A stretch of 64,000 nucleotides of DNA from Pseudomonadota bacterium (GTDB lineage Bacteria > Pseudomonadota > Alphaproteobacteria > Rhizobiales > Xanthobacteraceae), in NCBI GenBank assembly GCA_018971625.1, contig JAGXAJ010000002.1:45993-109992 (forward strand), given 5' to 3'. The position numbers were made by a program, and so were the translations under genes. The stretch's first letter is position 1; the number at the start of each line of letters is the position of its first letter. The notes beneath the pieces were generated by a model that did not search any database, was not told the origin of the DNA, and was given only the letters and a program-made list of their open reading frames with translations. This document shows, piece by piece, positions 52,400-62,775 of this stretch.

Positions 52400-53737
52400 A
52401 TGCCGATTGGTGAATTTGGCGGCCTGCCGCCACAGGTGGCCGAAGGCAGTCCGGCGCTGACCACGCCGATGTACTGGATGTACGAAATGGCGCAGGCGTC
52501 GCTCAATCCGGCGCGCGCCGTGACCGATGCGACCAAGCTTCTGTTCCAGAATCCGATGAATCCGTGGTCGCATACCGAGTTAGGCAAATCGATCGCCGCC
52601 GGCTGCGAACTGTTTGAACGCACCACGCGCCGTTACGGCAAGCCTGAATGGGGCATTCACTTCACCGAAGTCAGCGGCGTCCGCACCGCGGTCGAAATAA
52701 GCACCATCTGGGAAAAGCCGTTTTGCCGCTTGCTGTATTTCGATCGCAAGCTGACGCGGCCGTTACGCAGCCCACAGCCGCGCGTGTTGATCGTGGCGCC
52801 GATGTCCGGTCACTATGCGACGCTGCTGCGCGGCACGGTCGAGGCCTTTCTGCCGACCCATGAGGTCTACATCACCGACTGGTCCGATGCGCGAATGGTG
52901 CCGCTGGCGGCGGGCCGTTTCGATCTCGACGACTATGTCGACTACCTGATCGAGATGCTGCATGTGCTCGGCGGCAACATGCACGTCATCGCCGTATGTC
53001 AGCCCTCGGTGCCGGTGGTGGCGGCGGTTTCCATTATGGAAGCCGAGCGCGATCCCTTTGTGCCGGCCTCGATGACGCTGATGGGAGGCCCGATCGATAC
53101 CCGCCGCAATCCAACCGCCGTCAACAATCTGGCCGCCGAACGCGGCATCGACTGGTTCCGCAACAACGTCATCACCAAGGTGCCGTTTCCGCATCCGGGC
53201 GTGATGCGCGACGTCTATCCGGGGTTCCTGCAGCTCAACGGCTTCATCAGCATGAATCTCGACCGTCACATGGACGCACACAAGAGACTGTTCAGTAATC
53301 TGGTGAAGGGCGACGGCGACCTGGTCGACAAACATCGCGACTTCTATGATGAATATCTCGCGGTGATGGATCTCAGCGCGGAATATTACCTGCAGACCGT
53401 CGATCTGGTGTTCGTCAAGCACGCGTTGCCGAAGGGCGAGATGACCCATCGCGGCAAACCAGTCGACCCCTCCAAAATCACGCGCGTGGCGCTGATGACG
53501 GTGGAAGGCGAGAAAGATGATATCTCCGGTCTCGGGCAAACCGAGGCTACGCACGCGCTATGCAGCGCGATTCCCGATCATCGGCGGGTGCATTACGTGC
53601 AAAAAGGCGTCGGACATTACGGCGTCTTCAACGGTTCGCGCTTCAAATCCGAAATCGTGCCGCGCATTTCCGATTTCATGATGTCGTCGGCCAATGGGAA
53701 GCCTTTGAAACTTTCATTGGCTGCGGCGGCCGAATAG
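52400..53737 (+). CDS. phaZ: Intracellular polyhydroxybutyrate depolymerase
   Basis: 445 residues. The start GLPPQVAEGSPALTTPMYWM, then EMAQASLNPARA, the lipase-box-like element HVIAVCQPSVPVVAAVSIM with the catalytic Cys, and TLMGGPIDTRRNPTAVNNLA are characteristic. C-terminal RVHYVQKGVGHYGVFNGSRF holds the His. These match the intracellular PhaZ of PHB-storing rhizobia and Cupriavidus, which mobilises carbon granules. Length is normal. Confidence 0.9.
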   Translation: MPIGEFGGLPPQVAEGSPALTTPMYWMYEMAQASLNPARAVTDATKLLFQNPMNPWSHTELGKSIAAGCELFERTTRRYGKPEWGIHFTEVSGVRTAVEISTIWEKPFCRLLYFDRKLTRPLRSPQPRVLIVAPMSGHYATLLRGTVEAFLPTHEVYITDWSDARMVPLAAGRFDLDDYVDYLIEMLHVLGGNMHVIAVCQPSVPVVAAVSIMEAERDPFVPASMTLMGGPIDTRRNPTAVNNLAAERGIDWFRNNVITKVPFPHPGVMRDVYPGFLQLNGFISMNLDRHMDAHKRLFSNLVKGDGDLVDKHRDFYDEYLAVMDLSAEYYLQTVDLVFVKHALPKGEMTHRGKPVDPSKITRVALMTVEGEKDDISGLGQTEATHALCSAIPDHRRVHYVQKGVGHYGVFNGSRFKSEIVPRISDFMMSSANGKPLKLSLAAAAE

Positions 53738-54054
53738 ATTCGCGTATTCGTTTGCCAACATGATTGAGAGTGCGATGGTCGGTGGCTGATCCGTTGGTAG
53801 GGGTAACCTTCTGAATTGGCCAAGGAAATCCGGATTCATCGCCCGCTGAAGGAATGAGCCATGGCTCAGCCCTTAGGCGGTATCGGGAAGCGCGTTTCAC
53901 GGTCGAAATTTTTGTTCCAGCCCCATCCTGTAGAGGCTCACTGGCCAGCCAGCCCCTGTATATTGGGCAAATGATTTGTTTTTGCGCGGAGCGATTTCAC
54001 TGGCGGCGGATATGGCAGAATCCGGGCGAACTGCTGCTCCCCGGACTTTCAGAC
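53738..54054. other. Non-coding gap after phaZ
   Basis: This 317-bp stretch separates two plus-strand genes. It has no supported gene. AT-rich patches (TATTGGGCAAATGATTTGTTTTTGC near 53960-53984) probably include the promoter of the following metalloprotease gene. Confidence 0.35.
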
Positions 54055-54810
54055 ATGGCTACTCGCGCGCTCCTTTATCGGCGGCCCGCCGAACCTTCGA
54101 CTATTTTGGTCAGGCATGGCTCGCAAATCTTCTCCATCCGGCTGCGCCGGCATCGGCGCGCGCGGCGCTACACCTTGCGCATTCATCCGACCGATCGCGA
54201 GGCAATCCTGACGATGCCGCCGCGTGGCACGCTCGTCGAAGCCAAGGATTTTGCGCGATTGCACGGCGGTTGGATCGCCGCGCGTCTTGGGCGGCTGCCG
54301 AAAGCCGCGCCGTTTCAGGCGGGTACTGTGGTGCCGTTGCGTGGCGTTCCGCATCGGATCGTGAATCGCGCCGGCGAGCGCGGCACAGTGTGGACCGAAA
54401 TCCGCGACAGTGGCGAAAAGATCCTCTGCGTCGCGGGTGGCCCCGAACATACCGAGCGCCGGGTCCACGACTACCTCAAGCGCGAGGCGCGCAAGGATTT
54501 GCAGAAAGCGTCGATGGCCTATGCCGGCGAACTTGGCGTCCGGGTCAAGCGGGTGTCGATCCGGGATCAGTCGAGTCGCTGGGGTTCCTGCACGTCGGCG
54601 GGATCGGTGTCGTTCTCGTGGCGGCTGATCCTGGCGCCTCCCTTTGTGCTCGATTATCTCGCCGCTCATGAAGTTGCTCATCTGGTCGAGATGAATCACT
54701 CGGCGCGATTTTGGCGAGTGGTCGCGAGGATCTGTCCGTCGGTCGAGCGGGCCAAGACCTGGCTCGACACCCACGGCAACGATCTGCATCGTTACGGCAT
54801 TCGGGACTAG
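54055..54810 (+). CDS. YgjP-like M48 metallopeptidase
   Basis: 251 residues from the ATG at 54055. The zinc motif is DYLAAHEVAHLVEMNHSARFW (HEXXH, then H in NHS), preceded by SSRWGSCTSAGSVSFSWRL, the R-WGSC block of the YgjP/DUF45 family. The N-terminal part RHRRARRYTLRIHPTDREAI fits too. A soluble, SprT-like metallopeptidase. Convergent with the PBP1A gene. Confidence 0.88.
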   Translation: MATRALLYRRPAEPSTILVRHGSQIFSIRLRRHRRARRYTLRIHPTDREAILTMPPRGTLVEAKDFARLHGGWIAARLGRLPKAAPFQAGTVVPLRGVPHRIVNRAGERGTVWTEIRDSGEKILCVAGGPEHTERRVHDYLKREARKDLQKASMAYAGELGVRVKRVSIRDQSSRWGSCTSAGSVSFSWRLILAPPFVLDYLAAHEVAHLVEMNHSARFWRVVARICPSVERAKTWLDTHGNDLHRYGIRD

Positions 54811-54949
54811 ACTTTGCAGTAGGTCCGGGCGCGATGCGGCGTTTCTTTGTGCTGCTTGGCTGAGCCGAAATCTGACGACGCGTGGAGCCCGGTCCAGCAG
54901 CACACCACTGACGCGCTGCGCCATCCCCCGTGGCGAGCGCGCTCGCCGA

Positions 54950-57187
54950 TTATCGTCCCCCGAACAGCCGCTGTACCAGCCAGCCGTCGAGCCCGGCATC
55001 GGCCTCAGGTCGTACCGAGCTATTGCGCGCCGGAGCAGCGCGGTTTGGAGCCATCGGTGCGTACGGCGCAAGCGAGGCCGATGCGGGCGGCGCGGCCGCG
55101 GGCGCGGTGATCTGGGATATGGTGGCTTGCGGTCCCTGCGCGATGTTGGAGAAGAAGCCCGGAGCTTGCGAGGTCGGCAGCATTGCAACCGGTACGCCCT
55201 GATGCGCCGCGCGCATGAAGCGGGTCCAGATCTCGACCGGCAATCCGCCGCCCACAGCCCTCTTGGTCGGTGTGCTGTCGTCATTGCCGAGCCAGACACC
55301 GGTCACGAGGTTGGTGGTGTAGCCGATAAACCAGGCGTCGCGGAAATCCTGGCTGGTGCCGGTCTTGCCCGCCGCGACCCAGCCCGGCAGTTCCGCCTTG
55401 CGCGCGGTGCCGCTGCGCAGCGTTTCCTCCATCATGGTATTCATCATCGCGACATTGCGCGGGTCAATCACCTGGCCGAGTTGGTCGGGCTGGCGGGCAT
55501 AGAGCAACTTGCCGTGGGTGGTACGGATTTTCAGCACCACGTGCGGCGTGATGCCTTGGCCGCCATTGGCAAACGGCACATAGGCGCCGACCAGTTCCAT
55601 GAGCGATACTTCCGAGGTGCCGAGCGCGATCGAGGCATTGGCCTCGAGCTTCGATGAAATCCCCAGCCGGTGCGCGGTGCGCACCACATTGGCGGGGCCG
55701 ACTTCCATGCCAAGCCGCACCGCGACCGTGTTGAGCGACATCGCCAGCGCCTGCCTCAGGGTCACCGCACCGAGATATTCATGCTCGAAGTTCTCCGGCT
55801 TCCAGCCCTTGACGTTGATCGGTGCGTCCTGCCGGATCGTATCCGGCGTCATGCCGGCCTCTATCGCCGTGAGATAGACGAACGGCTTGAACGCCGAGCC
55901 GGGTTGCCGCTTGGCGGTGACCGCGCGGTTGTACTGGCTCTCCGAATAGTTGCGGCCACCAACCATGGCGCGCACCGCTCCGTCGGGGGTCATCGCCACC
56001 AGCGCGCCCTGGCTGACGTTGAACTTCACGCTTTTTGCCGCCAGTTCGTCGATCACGGAAGCTTCCGCGATACTCTGCAGTCTCGGATCGATCGAGGTTT
56101 CGACCACGATGTCCTGATCGATCGGGCCGACCAGATCGTCGAGCACTTCGCCGATCCAGTCGGCGACGTAGTTGATGGTGCCTGCGCCGACGGGCTTCAC
56201 ATTGTAGGAGGGATGCCCGATCGAGGCCTGCGCCTGCGCTTCGGTGATGAACCGGGCGTCCGCCATCGCCGCCAGCACGACCTGGGCGCGCTTTTCGGCG
56301 CCGTCAGGGTTGCGGTTCGGCGCCAGCCGCGACGGCGATTTGACCAGGCCGGCGAGCATCGCGGCTTCCGCCAATGTCACGTTCTTGGCCGATTTGCCAA
56401 AATAGCGCTGCGCGGCGGCTTCGACGCCATAGGCGCCGGAACCGAAATAGACCCGGTTGAGGTAGAGTTCGAGAATTTGCGCCTTGGTGTATTTGCGCTC
56501 CAGCCAGAATGCGAGTTCAGCTTCCTGCAGCTTGCGCTGCAGGGTGCGCTCCTGGGTCAGGAACAGGTTCTTGGCAAGCTGCTGCGTCAGTGTCGAGCCA
56601 CCCTGCGAGACGCCCCGATGTAAAAGGTTGGTCACCGCCGCGCGCAGGATGCCGACGGGGTCGACGCCATGATGCGAATAGAACCTCCGGTCCTCGATGG
56701 CGATGAAGGCCTTCGGCAGATAGGGCGGCAAATCCTTCAGCGCGACATTGGCGCCGGGCATTTCGCCGCGGGTTACCAATACGCTGCCATCGATGCCGAC
56801 GATCTGGATGGTCGGGGGCCGTTTTGGAATTTCCAGCGCCTGGATCGGCGGCAGATGCGCACCGACATAGACCACCACGCCGACCGCGGCGATCATCGCC
56901 CACAGGCCAAGCACCGCGCCCCAATAGAACAACCGGTAGAAAGTCGGGCCACGGCGCGCGCCGGATCTGCGCTTGCTGCCGCTGCGGCTTGGGCGTGGCT
57001 TTCGCTCGGGCGGCGGCTCATCGTCACCGTCGTCATCCTCGACCTTGCGCCGGGCGGAAGATTTTTTCGGCTGGCTTTCTCCGCTGGCAATCCGGTCCTG
57101 CGGGCCAAGGCGCAAATCGCCAAGTGCTGCGGCGAGCCCAAATAGCGGCTCCTTGCGACCGCCACTTTTTTTCCGTCCCCACGCCAT
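54950..57187 (-). CDS. Class A penicillin-binding protein (PBP1A-type)
   Basis: 745 residues. A basic, low-complexity cytoplasmic N-terminus (1-80), one transmembrane helix (about 85-108), a GT51 transglycosylase (AFIAIEDRRFYSHHGVDPVG with Glu, QGGSTLTQQLAKNLFL, RKYTKAQILELYLNRVYFGS) and a transpeptidase: SxxK in QPGSAFKPFVYLT, SxN in AMSLNTVAVRL and KTGTSQDFRDAW. It polymerises and crosslinks peptidoglycan at the inner membrane. The C-terminal ~70 residues are Pro/Ala-rich and variable. Confidence 0.93.
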   Translation of the reverse strand: MAWGRKKSGGRKEPLFGLAAALGDLRLGPQDRIASGESQPKKSSARRKVEDDDGDDEPPPERKPRPSRSGSKRRSGARRGPTFYRLFYWGAVLGLWAMIAAVGVVVYVGAHLPPIQALEIPKRPPTIQIVGIDGSVLVTRGEMPGANVALKDLPPYLPKAFIAIEDRRFYSHHGVDPVGILRAAVTNLLHRGVSQGGSTLTQQLAKNLFLTQERTLQRKLQEAELAFWLERKYTKAQILELYLNRVYFGSGAYGVEAAAQRYFGKSAKNVTLAEAAMLAGLVKSPSRLAPNRNPDGAEKRAQVVLAAMADARFITEAQAQASIGHPSYNVKPVGAGTINYVADWIGEVLDDLVGPIDQDIVVETSIDPRLQSIAEASVIDELAAKSVKFNVSQGALVAMTPDGAVRAMVGGRNYSESQYNRAVTAKRQPGSAFKPFVYLTAIEAGMTPDTIRQDAPINVKGWKPENFEHEYLGAVTLRQALAMSLNTVAVRLGMEVGPANVVRTAHRLGISSKLEANASIALGTSEVSLMELVGAYVPFANGGQGITPHVVLKIRTTHGKLLYARQPDQLGQVIDPRNVAMMNTMMEETLRSGTARKAELPGWVAAGKTGTSQDFRDAWFIGYTTNLVTGVWLGNDDSTPTKRAVGGGLPVEIWTRFMRAAHQGVPVAMLPTSQAPGFFSNIAQGPQATISQITAPAAAPPASASLAPYAPMAPNRAAPARNSSVRPEADAGLDGWLVQRLFGGR

Positions 57188-57683
57188 CCGCTACAACGCC
57201 CACGCCGACTTGCCCGAAACGCTACCGTTCGGAGTTTAAGGGCCGGTTACTGAAAGATTAAGGTCGGATTAGGAGGTGCGGCGGCGAGCTTTCGAATGCG
57301 CATCCTTGACCGGCGCTTTTGGTCCGCGAGCCATGCCGGTGGGCGTTGAGCGATCTTCGAAGGCAGGGTACGAGCAGGGTACTACATGGGCCATATCGAT
57401 CCGACTAGGGAAGTATTTGCGCAATTCAAGGCCAATGATCGCGCAGGCCCCGTTCACAGCTGAACCTGGTCCGGCTGCGGCGGCAGGCGGCCTATCCCGA
57501 CGGCCGCAAGCGACCGGTGCGGAAGCCTGTGCGGCCTATGGCAGGGAAAGCGGGCCGGTGTCTATCGGGAGTCGGTGAAGCACCGGCAGACGGCGGTCGA
57601 GGATTCGCGTTTGATCCGCCACGCGGTCCTGCCGATCGGCAAGACCTTCGGCGAAATCCCGGAATAAATTACCACCAATGCAA

Positions 57684-57708
57684 ATCGGCGGCCCGAGGGG
57701 CCGCCGAT
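57684..57708 (-). terminator. Perfect 11-bp hairpin, probable terminator downstream of livK remnant
   Basis: ATCGGCGGCCC (57684-57694), loop GAG, then GGGCCGCCGAT (57698-57708): a perfect 11-bp GC-rich stem. It lies 30 bp after the stop of the leftward livK-like fragment; read on the minus strand it is followed by only a short T-run (TTTG), so termination may be weak. The rest of the gap 57188-57739 shows no supported gene; it should include the PBP1A promoter near its left end. Confidence 0.6.
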
Positions 57709-57739
57709 CGTTCTTGAGAGGGCTCATCGCCGGCGACGT

Positions 57740-58610
57740 CTAGCCCGCCGCGCCGGTATCCTCGAGGATCGGCCCAAATAACCCCCAACGCTCGCCATTG
57801 AACTTCATCATCTGAAGCTGCCTATTGACGCGATAATCGGTCGGCGAGGTATTGGCGAGAATGCCCGGCAGCGCCAGGTCGAGCTGGACATTCAGGCTTG
57901 TCGCCTGTTTCATGACGTTTTCGCGGGTCAGATTATCGCCGCACTGTTTGAGCACGTAGACCAGCAATTGTGCGGTGCTGCAGGCGTAGGTGTTGAAGTT
58001 CGAATCCTTGTCGCCATCGGGATAATATTTTGCCATGAAACCGAAATATTTCTTCATGCCGGCATCGTTCTTCCAGGTTGGATCGAGCGGGTCCTTGACG
58101 TAACCAACGCTGATCAAGCCTTTGGATGCCTCAAGGCCCGCGGGCTTTATCACCGCGCCGACCGAGGTGGCGTTGATGTCGCGGATATGCACCGGATGCC
58201 AGTTGAGTTCGGCGATTTTCTTGATCGCCTGCGCCGCCTGCTTCGGGGTCGAAGCCGAGAAGAACAAGTCAGCGCCGGCGTCCTTCAGCTTGAGAATTTG
58301 CGAGTCGATGGTCGGTTCCGAGACTTCGTAGGACGCCTCACCGACGATCATCGTGCCGGCCTTGTCGGCGAGGCCGACCTTGATGCCGTTCAGATAGTCC
58401 TTGCCGAGATCGTCATTCTGATAAAGCACGTCGACCTTGGCGTACGGATAATTCTTGAGGATGTACTGGCCGTAGATGCGGCCCTCGACGAAGTAGTTGG
58501 GATTGAATCCCATCGTCCACGGAAAATTCTTCGGATCGGTAAAGCGTGATGCGCCGGTGGCCGCAAACAATTGCGGGACCTTTTTCGCATTGAGGTACTT
58601 CTGGGAACCG
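57740..58610 (-). pseudogene. Branched-chain amino-acid-type ABC substrate-binding protein (LivK-like), 5'-truncated
   Basis: Homology starts abruptly at SQKYLNAKKVPQLFAATGAS (near 58610) and continues through PKNFPWTMGFNPNYFVEGRI, YQNDDLGKDYLNGIK and IDSQILKLKDAGADLFFSAS to a normal C-terminus. The family has ~400 residues; the first ~110, with signal peptide and the first lobe start, are missing. Upstream, the same frame reads unrelated sequence into a TGA near 58659-58661, and no signal peptide is found before glnD. An internal ATG could give a 276-residue product, but it could not be exported. The gene is dead. Confidence 0.8.
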
Positions 58611-58806
58611 CCGCATTGGGTGTAATCAGGCGATCGCGGGCGGCACCGTCCGTACAGGCGGAATCCTGCGGCCGGCCGTCAGCGCCGCATGATGGCGCGG
58701 AGCAGGAAGAATGCCTCGATCTCGAACGTGTCTTTGGCGTGGAACAGTCCCAGGTCCCGGCGAGAAATCTATCATGCCTGGCCGGCACCCGCTTGCCGGC
58801 TGCCGG

Positions 58807-61599
58807 TCAGGCCGCCGGTTGCGCGGCCACGTCGTCGGTGACCAGCAGATGGATCAGCGCGCTCTTGATCGCGGCCTGCCGGGTCGGTGCGTTGATCTGC
58901 GCGCCGAGCAGGTCGGTGACGTAGAACACGTCGCGGGCGCGCTCGCCGAAGGTCGCGACATGGGCGGAGGCGATATTGAGGTTCAGTTTCGAGATTGCGG
59001 TGGTCAGCTGGTACAACAGGCCGGGGCGATCGAGGCCGGACACCTCGATCACCGTGTAGCGATCCGACCACTGGTTGTTGATGGTCACTTCCGGCTCGAC
59101 CACGAAGGGACGCGCCTTGCGTCCGGAAGTGCGGCGCGCGACCACATCGGGCAGACGCAATTTGCCTTCCAGCACGCCCTCGATCATTTCGCCGATCCGC
59201 CTCGCGCGCCGTCCTTCGTCCTCGTCGCGGTCGTATTCCCGCGTGATCGCGATGGTGTCGAGCGCGCGGCCGTCGGTGGTGGTGTAGATTTGCGCGTCGA
59301 CGATGTTGGCGCCGGCGGAAGCGCAGGCGCCGGCGATGATCGACAACAGCCAGGGATGGTCGACCGCGAGAATAGTCAGTTCGGTGACACCGCGGACCTC
59401 GTCGAAGCCGACATTGATCGCGAGCTTGTTGCCGGCCTGCTCATTGGCCTTGATAAAGTGCGCGTGCCGAACCTTGCGCGGCAGTTCCACCTTGAGCCAA
59501 TAGGCCGGATAATGCCGCGAAATATAGGAATGGAGTTCCGGTTCCGGCCATTCGGTGAAGGCTGCGCGAAATTCCGACTGCGCCACCGCGATACGCTGGG
59601 CGCGGTTGACCTCCGAGAAGCCACCGGTCAGCACCGGCTCGGTTTCGTAATACAACGTGCGCAGCAGTTGCGCCTTCCAGCCGTTCCAGACACCAGGGCC
59701 GACACCCCTGATATCGGCGGTGGTCAGGATCGTCAAAAGTTTCATTTGCTCGACCGACTGAACCACGGCGGCGAAATTCTCGATGGTCTTGCGGTCCGAA
59801 AGGTCGCGTGACTGCGCCACCGTGGACATGGTCAGATGCTGCTCGATCAGCCAGGCGACGGTCTCGGTGTCGGCGGTGCTGAAACCGAGCCGCGGGCAGA
59901 GCCGCCGTGCCACCTTGGCGCCGGCGATCGAATGGTCCTCTGGTCTACCCTTGGCGATGTCGTGCAATAGCGTGGTGATGTAGAGCACCGCGCGGTGCTC
60001 GGGACGAATCTTGCGCATCAGGTCGCTGGCGACGACGAATTCGTCGTTGCCGCCGCGCTCGATCTCTTGCAGGAAGCCGACGCAGCGCAAGAGATGCTCG
60101 TCCACCGTGTAGTGGTGATACATGTTGAACTGCATCATCGACACGATCTTGCCGAAAGCGCGGATGAAATTGCCGAGCACGCCGGTCTCGTTCATGCGCC
60201 GCAGCACCACTTCCGCGTCGTTCGAGGTCAGGATCTCCATGAACAGAAGGTTGGCTTCCCGATTTTCGCGAAGCTGGGTGTTGATCAGCTTCAGCGACCG
60301 CGTCACGGTACGCATGGCATCGGGATGGAACGCGAGATTGTTCTTCTGCGCCAGGCGAAAGATTCGGATCAGATTGACCGGATCCTGCCTGAAGACATCG
60401 GGCGCGGCGAGGTTGATGCGGTTGTTGTCGACGATGAAATCGTCGCTGTCGGGCATCCGATGCCGTTTCGTGCTCGGCAGCAACCGCGCCATCATGCGGC
60501 TGAGTACCGGCGCGGCCTTGGCCTGCTGGTCCTCGAGCTTGGCGCACATGATCGCAGTCAGATCGCCGACATCCTTGGCGATCAGGAAATAGTGCTTCAT
60601 GAAGCGTTCGACATCCTGCATGCCGGGATGCGAGGTGTAGCCGAGCCGCACCGCGATCTCGCGCTGCAAGTCGAACGACAGGCGCTCTTCGGCCCGACCC
60701 GAGAAGAAATGGATGTTGCAACGAACCGACCACAGGAAATCGGCGCAGCGGCGGAAGGTGCGGTACTCCTGGGCATCGAACACGCCGCATTCGAGCAGCT
60801 CGTCGGTCTCGCGCACGCGGTAGACATATTTCGCGATCCAGAACAGCGTGTGCAGATCGCGCAGTCCGCCTTTGCCGTCCTTGACGTTGGGTTCGACCAG
60901 ATAGCGCGATAGCCCGGCGCGGCGATGGCGTTCGTCGCGCTCGGCGAGTTTGGCGGCGACGAATTCGGCGGCGGTGCCCTGCACCACGTCCTTGTCGAAT
61001 CGCGCCACCAGCTCGTCATAAAGCGGTCGGTCGCCGGTCAGGAACCTGGTTTCAAGGATCGCGGTGCGGATCGTCATGTCGCCGCGCGCCTGGCGGATCG
61101 ATTCATCGACCGAGCGGGTGGCGTGGCCGACCTTCAATCCCATGTCCCACAGGCAATACAGGATCGCTTCGGCGACTTGTTCGCCCCACGCGGTCTGCTT
61201 GTAGGGCAGGATGAACAATAGATCGATATCGGACTCCGGCGCCATCAACCCGCGGCCATAACCGCCGGTGGCGACGACCGCCATGCGCTCGGCGCCGGAG
61301 GGGATCGGCGAGTAATAGAGATGGCGGGTAGCGGCAGCAAACAGGATGCGGATGATTTCGTCCTGCACGAAGCACAGTCGCTCCGCGCAACGCCGGCCAT
61401 GACGATCCCTCAGCAGCACCGCCTGCGCCACCGCGCGAGCCTCGATCATCTCGGCCTTCAACAGTTGGGCCATGGCGGCGCGAAACAAATCCTCGCGCCC
61501 GGCATGTTTTTCGGCGAGCGCATCGACCGCGGCGGTGATCCGCGCGGTGTCGAAACGCTCATCCGCATCGGGCCGGGATCCTGTCACAACGCTTTCCAT
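58807..61599 (-). CDS. glnD: Bifunctional uridylyltransferase/uridylyl-removing enzyme GlnD
   Basis: 930 residues from the ATG at 61599; the frame is open further upstream to 61800 but MESVVTGSR is the expected start. Nucleotidyltransferase motif VVATGGYGRGLMAPESDIDL (GGxGRxxxxPxSDxD), a GlnD_UR_UTase middle region, an HD domain with LYITTLLHDIAKGRPEDHSI, and two C-terminal ACT domains (TELTILAVDHPWLLSIIAGA and TVIEVSGLDRPGLLYQLTTA). It uridylylates PII proteins when glutamine is low and removes UMP when it is high, controlling nitrogen assimilation and fixation. All domains intact. Confidence 0.95.
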   Translation of the reverse strand: MESVVTGSRPDADERFDTARITAAVDALAEKHAGREDLFRAAMAQLLKAEMIEARAVAQAVLLRDRHGRRCAERLCFVQDEIIRILFAAATRHLYYSPIPSGAERMAVVATGGYGRGLMAPESDIDLLFILPYKQTAWGEQVAEAILYCLWDMGLKVGHATRSVDESIRQARGDMTIRTAILETRFLTGDRPLYDELVARFDKDVVQGTAAEFVAAKLAERDERHRRAGLSRYLVEPNVKDGKGGLRDLHTLFWIAKYVYRVRETDELLECGVFDAQEYRTFRRCADFLWSVRCNIHFFSGRAEERLSFDLQREIAVRLGYTSHPGMQDVERFMKHYFLIAKDVGDLTAIMCAKLEDQQAKAAPVLSRMMARLLPSTKRHRMPDSDDFIVDNNRINLAAPDVFRQDPVNLIRIFRLAQKNNLAFHPDAMRTVTRSLKLINTQLRENREANLLFMEILTSNDAEVVLRRMNETGVLGNFIRAFGKIVSMMQFNMYHHYTVDEHLLRCVGFLQEIERGGNDEFVVASDLMRKIRPEHRAVLYITTLLHDIAKGRPEDHSIAGAKVARRLCPRLGFSTADTETVAWLIEQHLTMSTVAQSRDLSDRKTIENFAAVVQSVEQMKLLTILTTADIRGVGPGVWNGWKAQLLRTLYYETEPVLTGGFSEVNRAQRIAVAQSEFRAAFTEWPEPELHSYISRHYPAYWLKVELPRKVRHAHFIKANEQAGNKLAINVGFDEVRGVTELTILAVDHPWLLSIIAGACASAGANIVDAQIYTTTDGRALDTIAITREYDRDEDEGRRARRIGEMIEGVLEGKLRLPDVVARRTSGRKARPFVVEPEVTINNQWSDRYTVIEVSGLDRPGLLYQLTTAISKLNLNIASAHVATFGERARDVFYVTDLLGAQINAPTRQAAIKSALIHLLVTDDVAAQPAA

Positions 61600-61792
61600 G
61601 GCTAACCGGATAAAGGACAGGGCTGATGCTGTCACGGTCATTGTGACTGAACAGCAGCGTCGTGCTACATTCGTGTCGGTTTGGGCAAGGCTGTTCTCAT
61701 CGCTTGAGCACACGTATTTCCCCTTGACGTGCATAATTAACTCATTGAAAGAAAATCCGTTTTCAGAGCAAATCGGAGGGAGGCCTAAACCG

Positions 61793-62767
61793 ATGCCCAT
61801 GATTTCACGGCGCGCCTTGGCCGGGTTGATCGCGATCTGGACGCTGATACCTGGCGGCGCCTATGCCGCCGAGCCGCTCAAGGAGATTCACATCGACTGG
61901 GCGACCTATAATCCCGTATCCATGATCCTCAAGCAGAAGGGCCTGTTGGAGAAGGAATTCGCCAAGGACGGCATCAGCATTGTCTGGGTGCAGTCGGCCG
62001 GTTCCAACAAGGCGCTCGAGTTCCTCAATGCCGGCTCGATTGATTTCGGCTCGACCGCCGGCTCTGCGGCGCTGGTGGCCCGGATCAACGGCAATCCGAT
62101 CAAGTCGATCTATGTCTATTCGCGTCCTGAATGGACCGCGCTGGTCACGACCAAGGATTCCACCATCAAGACCGTCGCGGACCTCAGGGGCAAGCGCGTC
62201 GCGGTCACCCGCGGAACCGATCCGCATATCTTCCTGGTGCGCGCGCTACTCGGCGCCGGCATGAGCGAAAAAGACATCACGCCGGTACTGCTGCAGCACC
62301 CCGACGGCAAGACTGCGCTGATCCGCGGCGACGTCGACGCCTGGGCCGGTCTCGACCCGATGATGGCGCAGGCGGAAATCGAGGACGGCGCGCGGCTGTT
62401 CTTCCGCGATCCGGCCGCCAACACCTGGGGCATCCTCAATGTGCGCGAGCAGTTCCTGAAGGATAATCCCGACGTGGTCCGGCGCGTGCTCGCCACCTAC
62501 GAGGAAGCGCGGAAATATTCGCTGGCGAATTACGATGACCTGAAGAAAACCTTCATGACCATCACCAAACTGCCGGGCAATGTGGTCGACAAGCAACTCA
62601 AGGAGCGCACCGAGTTGACCCATAACCGGATCGGCGCGCCGCAACGCGAATCCATTCTTGCGGCGGGTTTGGCCTTGCAGCAGGCCGGCGTGATCGACGC
62701 CAAGGTCGACGTCAAGGCGGCGCTCGACAGCCTGATCGACGATCAGGTTCCGCTGCCGACGAATTAG
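61793..62767 (+). CDS. Aliphatic-sulfonate-type ABC substrate-binding protein (SsuA-like)
   Basis: 324 residues from the ATG at 61793 with a GGAGGG ribosome-binding site about 11 nt upstream. Signal peptide ALAGLIAIWTLIPGGAYA|AE. The NMT1/SsuA fold is seen in IHIDWATYNPVSMILKQKGL, QSAGSNKALEFLNAGSIDFG, SAALVARINGNPIKSIYVYS and LRGKRVAVTRGTDPHIFLVR. It binds sulfonates, taurine-like or related anions in the periplasm. It is followed, after a repeat, by the permease and ATPase of the same importer. Divergent from glnD. Confidence 0.88.
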   Translation: MPMISRRALAGLIAIWTLIPGGAYAAEPLKEIHIDWATYNPVSMILKQKGLLEKEFAKDGISIVWVQSAGSNKALEFLNAGSIDFGSTAGSAALVARINGNPIKSIYVYSRPEWTALVTTKDSTIKTVADLRGKRVAVTRGTDPHIFLVRALLGAGMSEKDITPVLLQHPDGKTALIRGDVDAWAGLDPMMAQAEIEDGARLFFRDPAANTWGILNVREQFLKDNPDVVRRVLATYEEARKYSLANYDDLKKTFMTITKLPGNVVDKQLKERTELTHNRIGAPQRESILAAGLALQQAGVIDAKVDVKAALDSLIDDQVPLPTN

Positions 62768-62775
62768 CGGTTCTT

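Noticed and set aside
53854..54054. 67-residue N-terminal extension of the YgjP-like peptidase
   Set aside because: Not similar to the family start; the ATG at 54055 matches the expected length.
59995..60912. 305-codon plus-strand frame inside glnD
   Set aside because: Shadow of a fully intact glnD.
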